64,000 nucleotides of DNA, from the NCBI RefSeq assembly GCF_001544375.1, contig NZ_BCQJ01000008.1, forward strand, positions 27,393 through 91,392, written 5' to 3'. Made by a program: the position numbers and the translations under genes. Of the stretch, positions 18,492-28,001 are shown one piece after another. The notes beneath the pieces are model-generated. The model was not told where the DNA came from and searched no databases. It saw only the letters and a list, made by a program, of their open reading frames with translations. The DNA comes from Enterococcus canis NBRC 100695 (GTDB taxonomy: Bacteria > Bacillota > Bacilli > Lactobacillales > Enterococcaceae). The first letter of the stretch is position 1, and the number at the start of each line of letters is the position of its first letter.

Positions 18492-19076
18492 TTACTCCTT
18501 TCCTTCTTCAATCGGCGGGTGGGCATAGTGTCTGCGACAGACTGGGTAATACGCCTCATTACCTCCGATTTGGATCTGATCGCCTTCATAAACTGGCTTG
18601 CCGTCGATGTAATGCAGATTCATCGTAGCTTTTTTATGGCAGAACCAGCAGATTGTTTTCAATTCTTCAATCTTATCGGCATACAATAACAAATATTTAG
18701 AGCCTTCAAATAGCTCATTACGAAAATCATTTTTCAGCCCAAATGCCATCACCGGGATATTTAATTCATCCACGATACGAGCAAAGGCATCTACGTGCTG
18801 TTTGCTTAAAAACTGCGCTTCATCAATCAAAATACAATAAGGGGTTGCCGGCAGAGCAGCTATCAGCGCATAGACATCCGTTTCAGCAAAGATGGGGATG
18901 GCTTCGCGCTTTAACCCGATCCGGCTGGAAACATAACCTACACCGTCTCTGGTATCCAAGCCACTGGTCATAATTACCACCGGTTTGTTTTGTTCTTCAT
19001 AATTGTGGGCGACTTTTAAGATTTCAATTGTCTTACCACTATTCATTGCACCGTATTTAAAAAATAATTGCGCCAT
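18492..19076 (-). CDS. tdk: Thymidine kinase
   Basis: Type II thymidine kinase that phosphorylates thymidine in nucleotide salvage. The P-loop GAMNSGKT is at residues 9-16, LIDEAQFL carries the catalytic glutamate, and a zinc site is formed by CWFC and the later C-x-x-H pair (CRRHY). The start chosen is the ATG of MAQLFFKYG with GGAAGTG upstream. A longer in-frame ATG at 19118 adds 14 unrelated residues. 194 residues, the typical size. Confidence 0.96.
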   Translation of the reverse strand: MAQLFFKYGAMNSGKTIEILKVAHNYEEQNKPVVIMTSGLDTRDGVGYVSSRIGLKREAIPIFAETDVYALIAALPATPYCILIDEAQFLSKQHVDAFARIVDELNIPVMAFGLKNDFRNELFEGSKYLLLYADKIEELKTICWFCHKKATMNLHYIDGKPVYEGDQIQIGGNEAYYPVCRRHYAHPPIEEGKE

Positions 19077-19206
19077 TTTTTCACTTCCAGTTGATCTCAT
19101 TTCGGGGCAGTCGCCCACTTAAGGCAATTTGCACCAGTTTTGATTATAGCCGAAAATCCCACTTTTTTACAGTATTGGAGCTGAATTTCTTTACATTAAC
19201 AGAAAC

Positions 19207-19237
19207 TTGCGGCAGCTAACCTTGATTTTGGTATAAT
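19207..19237 (+). promoter_or_regulatory. Promoter of the potassium channel gene
   Basis: An extended -10 element, TGGTATAAT (19229-19237), has a loose TTGCGG 19 bp before it. It stands 27 bp ahead of the start codon. Confidence 0.6.
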
Positions 19238-19263
19238 AGAAGAAAAAACATAGGAGTCTTTTC

Positions 19264-20664
19264 ATGAATCTAGAGCGTTCCTATTGGCTCTTAAAACGCA
19301 AGTATCAGCGTTTTTCTGCCAGTAGTATCACCTCGATCCAAGTGATCGTTTCGTATTACCTCCTGATGACGGTGGTTTCCTTCATCTTATTTAATCTGCC
19401 ATTCTTTCGGGAACCTGATTCCCACGTGGGTGTGATGGATTTGATTTTCATGGCGGTTAGTACCGTCAGTGTCACCGGCTTGACTACCTTCGACATCAAT
19501 AGCGTCTTCAATGACCGTGGAGTTGTCCTGCTAGAAATCCTATTTCAAATTGGTGGTTTAGGGATTATGATGATCTCGACTTTTTTCTTCATTGTTTCTA
19601 AAAGGCGGATCTCCTTAAAACAGCGGCAGCTGATTATGGCCGATATGAACCAACCCCGCCTTAGTGGTATTGTGCGGTTGATTCGGGTCACGTTGGCGAT
19701 TTTGATTTATTTCCAAGTATTCTTTGGAATCGTCTTTTCCTTATATTTCATTTATCGTGGCTACTATGAATCGTGGGGGAAAGCAATTTTTTACGGCTTT
19801 TACCAATCAATTTCAGCCGTAACCAACTCAGGCTTTGACGTAACGGGAGACTCCATTATGCCCTTTGCTCAAGACTATCCCTTTCTTTTGATTATCATGT
19901 TTTTGATTTTCATTGGCGGTATCGGCTTTCCCGTCTTGATGGAGATTCGCGAGTGGCTATTCTACAAAAAAACTAAGCATGGCTTGCCCTTCCGCTTTTC
20001 ACTGTTTAGTAAATTGGCACTTTTGTCCTTTGTCCTGCTGTTTGTTGGTGGTACCTTACTGATTTACTTATTAGAAAAAGATCATTTGTTCCAAGGAATG
20101 AGCGGTGTCCAGCAGTGGATCACTTCCATGTTCTATTCCATGACTACCCGTAATGCCGGGCTACAGTTAAATGATCTAAACGATTTTCAGGTGACCACCC
20201 TCATGGTCTTCTCTGTATTGATGTTTATTGGTTGTAGTCCTAGTTCGGTGGGCGGCGGCGTGCGTACCACCACGATCATTATCTTAGGGCTGTATATGTA
20301 TTCCTTCATTAAAAGTGAAACCAATATCAATATCTTTGGGCGCCGAATTGATGATGATGATTTGAAAAAGTCAGTGGTGGTCTTCAACCTTTCTTTGATT
20401 ATGTGCTTTTTCGCCGTCTTGTTTTTAAGTGCAACTGAGAGTCATCCTTTGATTGCTATCATTGTAGAAGTCGCCTCGGCGTTTGGAACTACCGGTCTTT
20501 CCCTAGGAATCACCGCCAGCTTAAGTTTAAGCGGTAAAATCATGATTGCCCTGTTGATGTTTATCGGGCGGATTGGGATGTTGTATACTCTGATCCTTTT
20601 TGTACCAAAAGAAACACGAGATCAAGGCTACGAATACCCTTCAGAAAAAATTATCATTGGCTAA
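19264..20664 (+). CDS. TrkH/KtrB-family potassium channel subunit
   Basis: Membrane subunit of a K+ uptake system. The protein has the fourfold pore-loop architecture, with selectivity-filter glycines in TVSVTGLTT, SAVTNSGFD, TTRNAGLQ and FGTTGLSLG. The gene is alone: no KtrA/TrkA RCK subunit is adjacent, so its gating partner must be encoded elsewhere. 466 residues, close to KtrB. Mono-cistronic between its own promoter and terminator. Confidence 0.93.
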   Translation: MNLERSYWLLKRKYQRFSASSITSIQVIVSYYLLMTVVSFILFNLPFFREPDSHVGVMDLIFMAVSTVSVTGLTTFDINSVFNDRGVVLLEILFQIGGLGIMMISTFFFIVSKRRISLKQRQLIMADMNQPRLSGIVRLIRVTLAILIYFQVFFGIVFSLYFIYRGYYESWGKAIFYGFYQSISAVTNSGFDVTGDSIMPFAQDYPFLLIIMFLIFIGGIGFPVLMEIREWLFYKKTKHGLPFRFSLFSKLALLSFVLLFVGGTLLIYLLEKDHLFQGMSGVQQWITSMFYSMTTRNAGLQLNDLNDFQVTTLMVFSVLMFIGCSPSSVGGGVRTTTIIILGLYMYSFIKSETNINIFGRRIDDDDLKKSVVVFNLSLIMCFFAVLFLSATESHPLIAIIVEVASAFGTTGLSLGITASLSLSGKIMIALLMFIGRIGMLYTLILFVPKETRDQGYEYPSEKIIIG

Positions 20665-20672
20665 CGCCGACT

Positions 20673-20713
20673 GAGCAAAGCAGCTTCTAATGAGGAGCCT
20701 TTGCTCTTTTTTT
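20673..20713 (+). terminator. Terminator of the potassium channel gene
   Basis: GAGCAAAG and CTTTGCTC arms with an inner GCTTC/GAGGAGC pairing, followed by seven T. Confidence 0.88.
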
Positions 20714-20820
20714 GGCAAGCTTAAGGAAAAGTAAAGGCCGTTAATTTTTAAGCTGAATTATGGTAAGATAGGTGAGATTACAAACGCGAGTTTGATTTAG
20801 TGAAAAGTCGGAGGAATTTT

Positions 20821-22170
20821 ATGGGGTTCAAAAGTGCGCTGGCCGTTGCGGCTGGTAAGACATCACAGTGGGTATTAAAAACTTTCTTCAAGGGCGGCAG
20901 TAGTTACCCGGGGAAGTTGGCGCTAGCCATTGATCCGCAAATTTTAGATACATTAGCCAAAGATTATAAAGTCATCGTAGTGACCGGAACCAATGGTAAA
21001 ACCCTCACTACAGCCTTGACCGTCAATATTTTAAAGCAACAATTCGATCACGTTTTGACAAATCCAACTGGTGCTAATATGGTGCAGGGCATCGTTTCCA
21101 CCTTCCTGCAAGCTAAGAAAAGCCAAGGCGAGAAATTTGCGGTGCTGGAGATTGATGAAGCCAGTCTTAGCAAGGTTACAGAATATATTAAGCCAGAGTT
21201 GTTTTTATTTACCAATATTTTCCGTGACCAAATGGACCGCTACGGCGAGATTTATACTACCTATCGCTTGATTACCGAAGGAGCTGCCAAGTCACCTAAT
21301 GCGCCCATCATTTGCAATGGCGACTCCCCCATCTTCAACTCAGTAGAAACCGTCAATCCTCGGAAATATTACGGCTTTGACCACCTGCCAGATGAAGAAC
21401 AAATGGCGCATTACAATACAGACGGTGTGCTTTGCCCCGTCTGTCACCACATTTTACATTACAAAATGATCACTTATGCTAATCTAGGCAAATACTATTG
21501 CCCTAACTGCGGCTTCCATCGGCCAGAACTGGACTATACCTTGACTAAAATGGTGCGGATGGACAATGTCTCCGCTGACTTCGTAATTGATGGCGAAGAA
21601 TACGGCATTGAGGTAGGCGGCATGTACAATGTCTACAACGCCTTAGCTGCGACAGCCGTGGCCGAATATTATCATGTGGCTCCGGAAAAAATTCGTCAAG
21701 GCTTAGGCTATGATGAGAAAGTTTTCGGTCGCCAAGAAGTCGTAAAAATCGGCGATAAAATCTGTACGCTGATTTTAGTAAAAAATCCGGTTGGCTTGAA
21801 TCAAGTTATCGATATGATTGGCTTAGCCCCTTATCCTTTCTCCTTAGTAAGCTTACTCAATGCCAACTATGCGGACGGCATTGATGTCAGCTGGATCTGG
21901 GATGGGAATCACGAGGCCTTTGCTGAAATGAATATTCCGGCGGTAATTGCTGGCGGTGAGCGCCATGAGGACATGGCTTTACGTCTGAAAGTCGCAGGTA
22001 TTCCAGAGGAGCGCTTGACCGAGACGAAAGAGTTGACGGAAGTCATTGAAGACATTAAACTATTGCCGACAGAACATGTTTATATTCTGGCGACGTATAC
22101 AGCCGTATTACAATTACGAAAAGAATTAGCCAACCAAGGCTATATCAAAGGAGGAATGGACCGTGGCTAA
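20821..22170 (+). CDS. murT: Lipid II isoglutaminyl synthase, Mur ligase subunit MurT
   Basis: Together with GatD it amidates the alpha-carboxyl of D-Glu in lipid II to D-isoglutamine. The Mur ATP loop TGTNGKT is at residues 55-61. A zinc ribbon in the middle domain is formed by C205, C208, C227 and C230 (CPVC and CPNC), and the C-terminal DUF1727 domain follows. The start is the ATG with CGGAGGA upstream, 7 codons inside the longest frame. It overlaps gatD by 8 bp, as in staphylococci and streptococci. Confidence 0.96.
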   Translation: MGFKSALAVAAGKTSQWVLKTFFKGGSSYPGKLALAIDPQILDTLAKDYKVIVVTGTNGKTLTTALTVNILKQQFDHVLTNPTGANMVQGIVSTFLQAKKSQGEKFAVLEIDEASLSKVTEYIKPELFLFTNIFRDQMDRYGEIYTTYRLITEGAAKSPNAPIICNGDSPIFNSVETVNPRKYYGFDHLPDEEQMAHYNTDGVLCPVCHHILHYKMITYANLGKYYCPNCGFHRPELDYTLTKMVRMDNVSADFVIDGEEYGIEVGGMYNVYNALAATAVAEYYHVAPEKIRQGLGYDEKVFGRQEVVKIGDKICTLILVKNPVGLNQVIDMIGLAPYPFSLVSLLNANYADGIDVSWIWDGNHEAFAEMNIPAVIAGGERHEDMALRLKVAGIPEERLTETKELTEVIEDIKLLPTEHVYILATYTAVLQLRKELANQGYIKGGMDRG

Positions 22171-22861
22171 CTATCAGTTGCGGGTGGCCCATTTATACGG
22201 GAATTTATTGAATACCTACGGAGATAACGGGAACCTCCTAATGTTGAAATACTATGCGGAAAAGCTGGGGATTGACTTTCAATCAGAAGTCGTAAGCATC
22301 CATGAAGACTTTGATCCGCAAAAATATGATTTCGTCTTTTTCGGTGGCGGGCAAGACTTTGAACAGCTGATTGTCTCTCAAGACATCCAAGCAAAGAAAG
22401 AGGCTTTGACGGATTACATTGAAAATAACGGCGTCATGCTGGCGATCTGTGGTGGTTATCAATTATTGGGTCACTACTACATGGGCGCCAATGGTGAAAA
22501 AATCGAAGGTATTGGTGCCTTAGATCACTATACACTATCGCAAGATAACAATCGCTTCATAGGTGACATCGTGATTCACAATGAAGAATTCAATGAAACC
22601 TATTATGGCTTTGAAAATCACAATGGTCGTACCTTCTTAGGCGAAGGCGAACGTCCTTTAGGCAACATCGTGGAAGGCAATGGTAATAACGGTGAAGATC
22701 GTTCCGAAGGCGTCATTTATAAAAATGTCTACGGCTCTTATTTCCATGGTCCCATCCTTTCTCGCAATAAAGCATTGGCTGTACGTTTGATTACCACGGC
22801 TTTAGAAAATCGTTATGGTCAAGTGGATTTACCCTTAGGTGATTTAGAAAACGTTGAATAA
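22163..22861 (+). CDS. gatD: Lipid II isoglutaminyl synthase, glutaminase subunit GatD
   Basis: Class I glutamine amidotransferase that feeds ammonia to MurT. The nucleophile is C96 in [12 protein letters not shown], and a catalytic-type histidine is found in SYFHGPILS. The ENHNGRT segment is also family-typical. It starts at GTG behind GGAGG inside the murT end. 232 residues. The pair ends at a strong terminator. Confidence 0.96.
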   Translation: MANYQLRVAHLYGNLLNTYGDNGNLLMLKYYAEKLGIDFQSEVVSIHEDFDPQKYDFVFFGGGQDFEQLIVSQDIQAKKEALTDYIENNGVMLAICGGYQLLGHYYMGANGEKIEGIGALDHYTLSQDNNRFIGDIVIHNEEFNETYYGFENHNGRTFLGEGERPLGNIVEGNGNNGEDRSEGVIYKNVYGSYFHGPILSRNKALAVRLITTALENRYGQVDLPLGDLENVE

Positions 22862-22864
22862 CAC

Positions 22865-22907
22865 AAAAACCCCTCCTGCTATGATATTCGTGGCAGGAGG
22901 GGTTTTT
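22865..22907. terminator. Terminator of murT-gatD
   Basis: Perfect 15-bp arms AAAAACCCCTCCTGC and GCAGGAGGGGTTTTT, usable on both strands. Confidence 0.93.
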
Positions 22908-22911
22908 ATTT

Positions 22912-22953
22912 AAAAAGTCAAACACTGACCAGTTCGCCACTGTTTGACTTTTT
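22912..22953. terminator. Terminator of manA
   Basis: A second hairpin right after the first: AAAAGTCAAACA pairs with TGTTTGACTTTT. On the minus strand it follows the manA stop by 4 bp. Confidence 0.88.
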
Positions 22954-22956
22954 TGC

Positions 22957-23916
22957 TTATTCTTTAGTTCCAGGTTCAGAAGCAATAATATCCATATCCC
23001 CTAGTAATGCCCATTTTTCAATGGCATTAGGTAAGATAAAGCTAGTCCCTTTTGTCAGTTGGTATTCCTTTTCGTCAACAAGTAAGCTGCCGACGCCGTC
23101 AACTACGGTAACTAAGGTATAAGGCGCACCTTTTTTCAATTCTAAGCGGCCACGTACTTGCCACTCATAGACATTAAAGAAATCTGTCTTCAGATAGGTT
23201 ACTACGCTGGAATTTCCTTGGCAATTTTCTTGGATGTGAACTTCTGGTGTTTGAGCCGGCACGGTAGTTACGTCAATTGATTGTTGAATGTGCAACTCAC
23301 GGGTCTGGCCTTGGTCATCTTTACGATCATAGTCGTATACACGATAGGTCGTGTCTGAACTTTGTTGCGTTTCTAAAATCAAGATGCCTTTACCAATGGC
23401 ATGAATGGTGCCACTAGGAACATAATAGAAATCGCCCTTTTTCACTGGAACATGAGTCAATAAATCATCCCAGTCACCGGCTTCGATCATTTCTTTTAAT
23501 TCTTCTCGTGTTTGCGCATGATGACCGTAAACAATCTCTGCCCCTGGTTCCGCATCTAAAACATACCAGCATTCTGTTTTACCTAATTCGCCTTCGTGCT
23601 TCAAGCCATAGGCATCGTCTGGATGGACTTGCACCGACAAATCATCTTCCGCATCTAAAATTTTAGTTAACAATGGAAAAACTGGTTCTGTTTGATTGCC
23701 AAACAATTCTTGGTGTTCTTGCCATAACTTATCTAATTTCCAACCAGCGAACTCGCCGTTTTCAACCGTACTAACGCCATGAGGATGCGCGCTAATTGCC
23801 CAACATTCGCCAATGCGATCATTAGGTAAATCAAAGCCAAAAACAGTATGAAGCTTGTTGCCACCCCAAATTTTTTCTTGAAAAACAGGTGCTAAAAATA
23901 ATGGTTCTTGTTTCAT
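22957..23916 (-). CDS. manA: Mannose-6-phosphate isomerase, class I
   Basis: Zinc cupin enzyme that interconverts mannose-6-P and fructose-6-P. The zinc-site segments LSVQVHPDDAYGLKHEG and GKTECWYVLDAEPGAEI are present, and the YVPSGTIHAIGKG strand follows. At 319 residues it is the short Gram-positive form. Monocistronic, with its own terminator. Confidence 0.95.
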   Translation of the reverse strand: MKQEPLFLAPVFQEKIWGGNKLHTVFGFDLPNDRIGECWAISAHPHGVSTVENGEFAGWKLDKLWQEHQELFGNQTEPVFPLLTKILDAEDDLSVQVHPDDAYGLKHEGELGKTECWYVLDAEPGAEIVYGHHAQTREELKEMIEAGDWDDLLTHVPVKKGDFYYVPSGTIHAIGKGILILETQQSSDTTYRVYDYDRKDDQGQTRELHIQQSIDVTTVPAQTPEVHIQENCQGNSSVVTYLKTDFFNVYEWQVRGRLELKKGAPYTLVTVVDGVGSLLVDEKEYQLTKGTSFILPNAIEKWALLGDMDIIASEPGTKE

Positions 23917-23950
23917 GAGGATCCTCCTATCATTTTTCCGACTTATTATA

Positions 23951-24940
23951 TCATTTTTTTACGCCACTAGTACTTTCTTGGAGAAAAGTCTCAATGATTT
24001 CATCTCTTTTTTTCAGATAAGCTGCGCGGTGGTCATAAGGATGGACTCGGTTCGATAGAAAAATCAGGCCTTTTTCTTGTAACGGATCCAATAACAAGAA
24101 GGTCCCTGTATAGCCGGTATGGTAGAGATAAGGACCTTTCAAATCCCAGCCCAGTGAGCGCCCTCCTTGTTTATCCGGAGTTTGGTCCTCTAACAATAGT
24201 AAGACTGTCTCTTCTTTTAAAAAAGGACCTTCATGCCAGCCTCGCTGCAACAGCATGCGACTAAAATGCAGTAAATCACCACTGGTAGTGAATAGACCGG
24301 CATTACCAGCATGAGCGCCTAAAATGAAGGCCTTAGGATCATGGGTTGTGCCTCGCAAAGGTCCTCGGGGGCTATCATATTGACTAGCAACCGCTTGGGC
24401 AGGGTCTACTTTTTCAAAACGGCTTTTCGTCATACCTAAAGGCGTCAGAACTTCCTCTTGAAAAATCGTCACCACATCTTGTTGAAAAATCTCTTCTAGC
24501 ATAAAGCCTAATAAAATCGTTCCTGTGTCGGTGTATTTAACTGGACTAGGCAACTGAGAGGTCTGCATGGCTAAATAAGCTTGCCGCAAAGCAGACGCTG
24601 TCAGCTGATCACGATTGGGAATGTAGCCGGCAACACCACTCGTATGGGTCAATAAATGTCTAATGGTGACCCCTTCCTGAAAGGTAGGTAAAAAATGCCG
24701 CAAAGGTTCATCAAATTGCAAAACCCCTCGTTCCCACAGCTTAAGAATCACAGTTGTGGTACAAACAACTTTAGTCAGTGAAGCCACATCAAACAGCATC
24801 TCTTCTGTTAGTGCCTCAGCTGTCGGCAAAAGTTGCGCCAGCCCTAAAATATGGTGCTCATCTGGGTTAATGAAGCGATAATCAACTCCTGGGTAGGCGT
24901 CCCCCACTAGCGAAGCAATCTTCGCTTTCGTGCGTTCCAT
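23951..24940 (-). CDS. Serine hydrolase of the beta-lactamase / class C PBP-like family
   Basis: Cytoplasmic or surface hydrolase of the penicillin-binding fold; substrate unknown. Active-site motifs are S-L-T-K (residues 54-57, VASLTK), a Y-x-D variant of the YxN motif (KYTDTGT) and HTG in place of KTG (YHTGYTGT), as in EstB and Pbp4*-like esterases. No signal peptide is visible. The start is placed at the fourth codon of the longest frame, since AAGGAG abuts the first ATG. 329 residues. Confidence 0.85.
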   Translation of the reverse strand: MERTKAKIASLVGDAYPGVDYRFINPDEHHILGLAQLLPTAEALTEEMLFDVASLTKVVCTTTVILKLWERGVLQFDEPLRHFLPTFQEGVTIRHLLTHTSGVAGYIPNRDQLTASALRQAYLAMQTSQLPSPVKYTDTGTILLGFMLEEIFQQDVVTIFQEEVLTPLGMTKSRFEKVDPAQAVASQYDSPRGPLRGTTHDPKAFILGAHAGNAGLFTTSGDLLHFSRMLLQRGWHEGPFLKEETVLLLLEDQTPDKQGGRSLGWDLKGPYLYHTGYTGTFLLLDPLQEKGLIFLSNRVHPYDHRAAYLKKRDEIIETFLQESTSGVKK

Positions 24941-24975
24941 AACATCCATCTCCTTCTTACTAACTCACAGGATAA

Positions 24976-25007
24976 CAAAAAAAGAACGCCCCCGCAAAGA
25001 GGCGTCC
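24976..25007 (-). terminator. Terminator of the VOC protein gene
   Basis: On the minus strand GGACGCC pairs with GGCGTTC (one G-U pair) and is followed by seven T. Confidence 0.85.
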
Positions 25008-25012
25008 TATTG

Positions 25013-25843
25013 TTATTCTTTTGGTCGAGTGAACCACCACTCTACCCCGCTAGGATCAAAAATCGTCAGAATCCGGTACTTTTTATCAATATAAAAAGGT
25101 TGGGTTCCTGCCGCCAAATGATCATGTAAGGCTGTGATGGCCGCCTTATCAGGCAGTTGGATGGTGACGAAATCAAGTCCCAAACTAGCGGCTTCTTCTT
25201 CGTCAAATAGCGCATCTTCGTTTTTATGCAGACCAATCGTCAGTTGCTCAGCGCCAACTTTTAGCGAACCTGTATAATCTTTTTCCTTGATCCCCAATTG
25301 TCCTTGGAAAAAGTCATGGCTCCGGTCCAAGTCATCGCTGTTAAACAAAAGGCTCGTAACCGCCAAGGTATCCTGCAAACGTAAAGCTGGATCGGCCTCT
25401 TTGGCAAAGGCGGCAATATCAATTGCTTGACCCGTGGCACAGTTTGGCTTATTTTCGCGGTTCTGCGTAAAAAATTCTAATTCATTTCCTTCCGGATCCC
25501 GAATAATCAATCCCTTAAAGCCATCCATTTCTAATGTACTTTGGATTGGCTGATTGCCACGAATTGCCCGTTTAAGAAGGCTCGCTAATTCTGCCTCTGA
25601 GCCGACTGAAAAAGATAGCCGGCGCATTTTTTTCAAAGGGTACATCATTTCGCCCTCTGGTGTTTCTTCTAATAACAACAGCTCGCTCTCCGGCGCACTA
25701 GAGCCGAAAATCGTCAAATTGTTTTCTTCACGCTTCAAAGTAAAACCAATAATATGACGGTAAAATTCACTCATCGCTTCAACATTTTTGATGCGAATCG
25801 CAACGTTTTTGATCACGGCCTCCCTTGCCAGCTGATACGTCAT
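25013..25843 (-). CDS. Two-domain VOC (glyoxalase/extradiol dioxygenase-like) protein
   Basis: Contains two vicinal-oxygen-chelate halves: the first starts at VAIRIKNVEAMSEFYRHIIGF, the second at VTSLLFNSDDLDRSHDFFQGQL. Each ends in a G-x-E/VEW strand (DPEGNELEFFT, DPSGVEWWFT). It resembles CatE-type proteins of Firmicutes. The metal ligands are only partly evident, so no reaction is assigned. The start is the ATG behind GGGGGAG, six codons inside the longest frame. 276 residues. Confidence 0.85.
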   Translation of the reverse strand: MTYQLAREAVIKNVAIRIKNVEAMSEFYRHIIGFTLKREENNLTIFGSSAPESELLLLEETPEGEMMYPLKKMRRLSFSVGSEAELASLLKRAIRGNQPIQSTLEMDGFKGLIIRDPEGNELEFFTQNRENKPNCATGQAIDIAAFAKEADPALRLQDTLAVTSLLFNSDDLDRSHDFFQGQLGIKEKDYTGSLKVGAEQLTIGLHKNEDALFDEEEAASLGLDFVTIQLPDKAAITALHDHLAAGTQPFYIDKKYRILTIFDPSGVEWWFTRPKE

Positions 25844-26018
25844 GTCCTCTCCCCCATTCATCTACCTCTATTGTAGTGATTTGACTTTTTTTCAGCAAGG
25901 AATAACCCTTTTACGAGTTTCGCTTAATTTAAGATTTGTTTTTGTGGCGCCGAACAGCTGGGTAATCATCTTTACTTTTCACTATACGAACGTTATTTAT
26001 TAAGTCTTTTTAAGAATA

Positions 26019-26079
26019 GACGAACAGTTTCGTCATATCGCACAAAAGAATTGACGAAATCCAAAAAAGGTTTTATGAT
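26019..26079 (+). promoter_or_regulatory. Promoter and inverted-repeat operator of the rhodanese-like gene
   Basis: TTGACG (26051-26056), a 17-bp spacer and TATGAT (26074-26079) give a clear promoter. GACGAA-CAGT-TTCGTC (26019-26034) lies just upstream, and a third GACGAA overlaps the -35 (26053-26058), so a dimeric regulator may act here. The repeat is not a LexA box, because the half-sites are spaced differently. Confidence 0.65.
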
Positions 26080-26125
26080 AGGCGACATGTTCCAATTACT
26101 TTCAGAAAAAGGAGGAACGATTTTC

Positions 26126-26410
26126 ATGCATCGTTCTATTACTACACAAGATTTTGATGTTGTTTTTCGTCAATTAAAACCAGCTATTTTGGATCTGCGG
26201 GAAGACGCCGCTTTATTACCAAACGCCCTGCAAATCCCCGCAACAGAACTACCTAGTCGCTTAGGGGAATTGGACAAGGATACGACTTATTTTGTTTTAA
26301 GTTATAGCGGCCGCAAAGCAGCCGTTATCACTGAATTTCTAGCTGAGCAAGGCTATGATGCTGTCTTAGTCATCGGCGGCGCTTATAGCTGGCAACGCTA
26401 CGCAGCTTAA
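26126..26410 (+). CDS. Rhodanese-like protein lacking the active-site cysteine
   Basis: A single small rhodanese domain of 94 residues: AILDLREDAALLPNALQIPATEL, then the active-site loop, then the C-terminal VIGGAYSWQRY. The loop reads S-Y-S-G-R-K where active enzymes have C-x-x-G-x-R, so sulfur transfer by the usual persulfide is not expected. The start is the ATG with AAAGGAGGA upstream; the frame is open for 25 codons further, but that part overlaps the promoter. Confidence 0.85.
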   Translation: MHRSITTQDFDVVFRQLKPAILDLREDAALLPNALQIPATELPSRLGELDKDTTYFVLSYSGRKAAVITEFLAEQGYDAVLVIGGAYSWQRYAA

Positions 26411-26428
26411 ACATCTCTGAAGAGCTTC

Positions 26429-26467
26429 ACACCCCCCATGACGATAAGCGCCATGGGGGGTGTTGTT
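26429..26467 (+). terminator. Terminator of the rhodanese-like gene
   Basis: ACACCCCCCATG and CATGGGGGGTGT arms followed by TGTT; strong stem, short T tract. Confidence 0.8.
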
Positions 26468-26537
26468 ACGTAATCGACTTGAACCAAGCTACTTTTGCAT
26501 GCCCAAATGCATTTATGCTGACCTGACATCAAGGAAA

Positions 26538-26585
26538 AAGCTGTAAACTTAAGTCCTCCGCGACTTGGTTTACAGCCTTTTTTTA
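26538..26585 (-). terminator. Terminator of the sugar-acid operon
   Basis: GGCTGTAAAC and GTTTACAGC arms, with an inner GTCC/GGAC-type pairing, run from the HAD gene stop. The T-rich tail follows on the minus strand. Confidence 0.85.
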
Positions 26586-27302
26586 CAGATACAATTCTTT
26601 TTTGGCTAAATAATTCCGTGCTTGCAGCAAATCATGAAATTGATAATCTGCCGGCGCCGGGCGATCTCGCAAATGACTTAAATCTTTTTGCAGCGGATAC
26701 TGCCCTTTGCGGGTAGGTAAATCTGTAATGTCGTCTTCAATCAAGAAGGAGCGAATGCCCGCTCGGCTAGCAGCTTCGATACCAGCTGCTGAGTCTTCAA
26801 AAACGACAGCATGATCGGGCGCAATCCCCGCTTCTTTACAGGCAGTTAAGAAAATCTCCGGATCTGGTTTACCTTTGCTGACTTGGTCCCCTGTTACCAT
26901 CAAGTCCACATCCTCTTGAATCCCTTCCATTTCTAAATAGGCCTTCACCTTATCCCGTGAGTTAGAAGAGGCCACTGCGATTTTAACCCCCTGCTCCTGA
27001 GCAAATTGGAAAATTTCCCGCACGCCTTTTTTCTTGAAAACCCGTTGCTCTTTCGCTAAGATTTCTTCTTTGAATTCATTCATGGAACGGCGCCACTCAC
27101 TAGAATCCACGTCCGTACCATATAAAACGGCCATTTCTTCCCGAATATCTGCCTCAGTCCGACCAGTCAGATAGTAATAGACATTATGGGTGATTTCAAA
27201 GTCATGCTTTTCGGCTGAACGATAGTAGGCTCGGTAAGCTAAGCGGCCAGTATCAAATAACAGACCATCCATATCAAAAATAAACAATTCGATTTTATCC
27301 AT
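26583..27302 (-). CDS. HAD family phosphatase (beta-phosphoglucomutase-like)
   Basis: Haloacid-dehalogenase-fold enzyme with the aspartate motif FIFDMDGLLFDTG at residues 5-17, the Ser/Thr motif in VASSNS, a lysine in GKPDPEIF and acidic DS/E in VVFEDSAAGIEAA. The helical cap points to subfamily I, sugar-phosphate phosphatase or mutase. The substrate is not deducible, but its place at the end of the sugar-acid operon suggests a phosphorylated sugar or sugar acid. The start is the ATG behind AAGGAG. 239 residues. Confidence 0.85.
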   Translation of the reverse strand: MDKIELFIFDMDGLLFDTGRLAYRAYYRSAEKHDFEITHNVYYYLTGRTEADIREEMAVLYGTDVDSSEWRRSMNEFKEEILAKEQRVFKKKGVREIFQFAQEQGVKIAVASSNSRDKVKAYLEMEGIQEDVDLMVTGDQVSKGKPDPEIFLTACKEAGIAPDHAVVFEDSAAGIEAASRAGIRSFLIEDDITDLPTRKGQYPLQKDLSHLRDRPAPADYQFHDLLQARNYLAKKELYL

Positions 27303-27315
27303 CTTTTTCTCCTTC

Positions 27316-27353
27316 AAAAAGCGCAGCAAGAGGTCAAGGCCACTCGCTGCGCT
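27316..27353 (-). terminator. Hairpin between the aldolase and HAD genes
   Basis: AGCGCAGC and GCTGCGCT arms followed by five T on the minus strand. Probably a partial terminator that lowers expression of the HAD gene relative to the rest of the operon. Confidence 0.65.
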
Positions 27354-27364
27354 GTGTTTCGTTA

Positions 27365-27997
27365 CTAGCGTTTTGCGACAAGTGCCGCTAGCGTCTTGTC
27401 AGCAGCTTCACTGTCTTTTTGAATAGCACTTTCAGAAATAATGAAGGAACCACCAACTGCAATGATATGTTCATCTTGTAAATACTCAGTGAAGTTATCT
27501 TCATTGATACCCCCGGTTGGTAGGAATTGGACATCATAGAAAGGGCCGCTTAAGGCTTTAATAGCTTTCAAGCCACCGTAAATATCTGCTGGGAAAAATT
27601 TCACTACACGAATTCCATACTCCGTTGCCCGCTGAATATCGCCTGGTGTTGCGGTTCCCGGAAAGACAGGAATGTCCTGCTGGATACAATATTCAATGAC
27701 TTCTGGTACGATGGCTGGCGAAACAATGAACTGAGCGCCATTGGCTACGGCGCTTTTAGCCTCTGCCAAAGTCCGCACCGTGCCAGCGCCGACAATCAGC
27801 TCACCAGAAGCGGCTAATTGTTTGATGGCTTCATTTGCTAAACTACTGCGGAAGGTCACCTCAATAAAGCGCACGTCATTTTTCACTAAAATTTCTTCTA
27901 GTTTTCCTAGTAGGCTCAGGTCTGTTGCCGTATAGAGGGGCAATAATTTTGTTTCCGCAATTTTTTGGTATAATTCATGGGCCATATTTGCTTGCAT
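27365..27997 (-). CDS. KDPG/KHG aldolase
   Basis: Class I aldolase that splits 2-keto-3-deoxy-6-phosphogluconate into pyruvate and glyceraldehyde-3-P. The catalytic glutamate E46 (VRFIEVTFR) and Schiff-base lysine K133 (VVKFFPAD) are in place, and GAGTV and the FLPTGGI phosphate site follow. The start is the ATG of MQANMAHEL with GGAG 9 bases upstream. 210 residues. It directly follows the mannonate dehydratase gene (4-bp gap), so the two probably act in sequence. Confidence 0.93.
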   Translation of the reverse strand: MQANMAHELYQKIAETKLLPLYTATDLSLLGKLEEILVKNDVRFIEVTFRSSLANEAIKQLAASGELIVGAGTVRTLAEAKSAVANGAQFIVSPAIVPEVIEYCIQQDIPVFPGTATPGDIQRATEYGIRVVKFFPADIYGGLKAIKALSGPFYDVQFLPTGGINEDNFTEYLQDEHIIAVGGSFIISESAIQKDSEAADKTLAALVAKR

Positions 27998-28001
27998 GCT
28001 C

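Noticed and set aside
26019..26034. LexA box upstream of the rhodanese-like gene
   Set aside because: GACGAA-N4-TTCGTC lacks the GAAC-N4-GTTC core, so it was described as an unknown operator.
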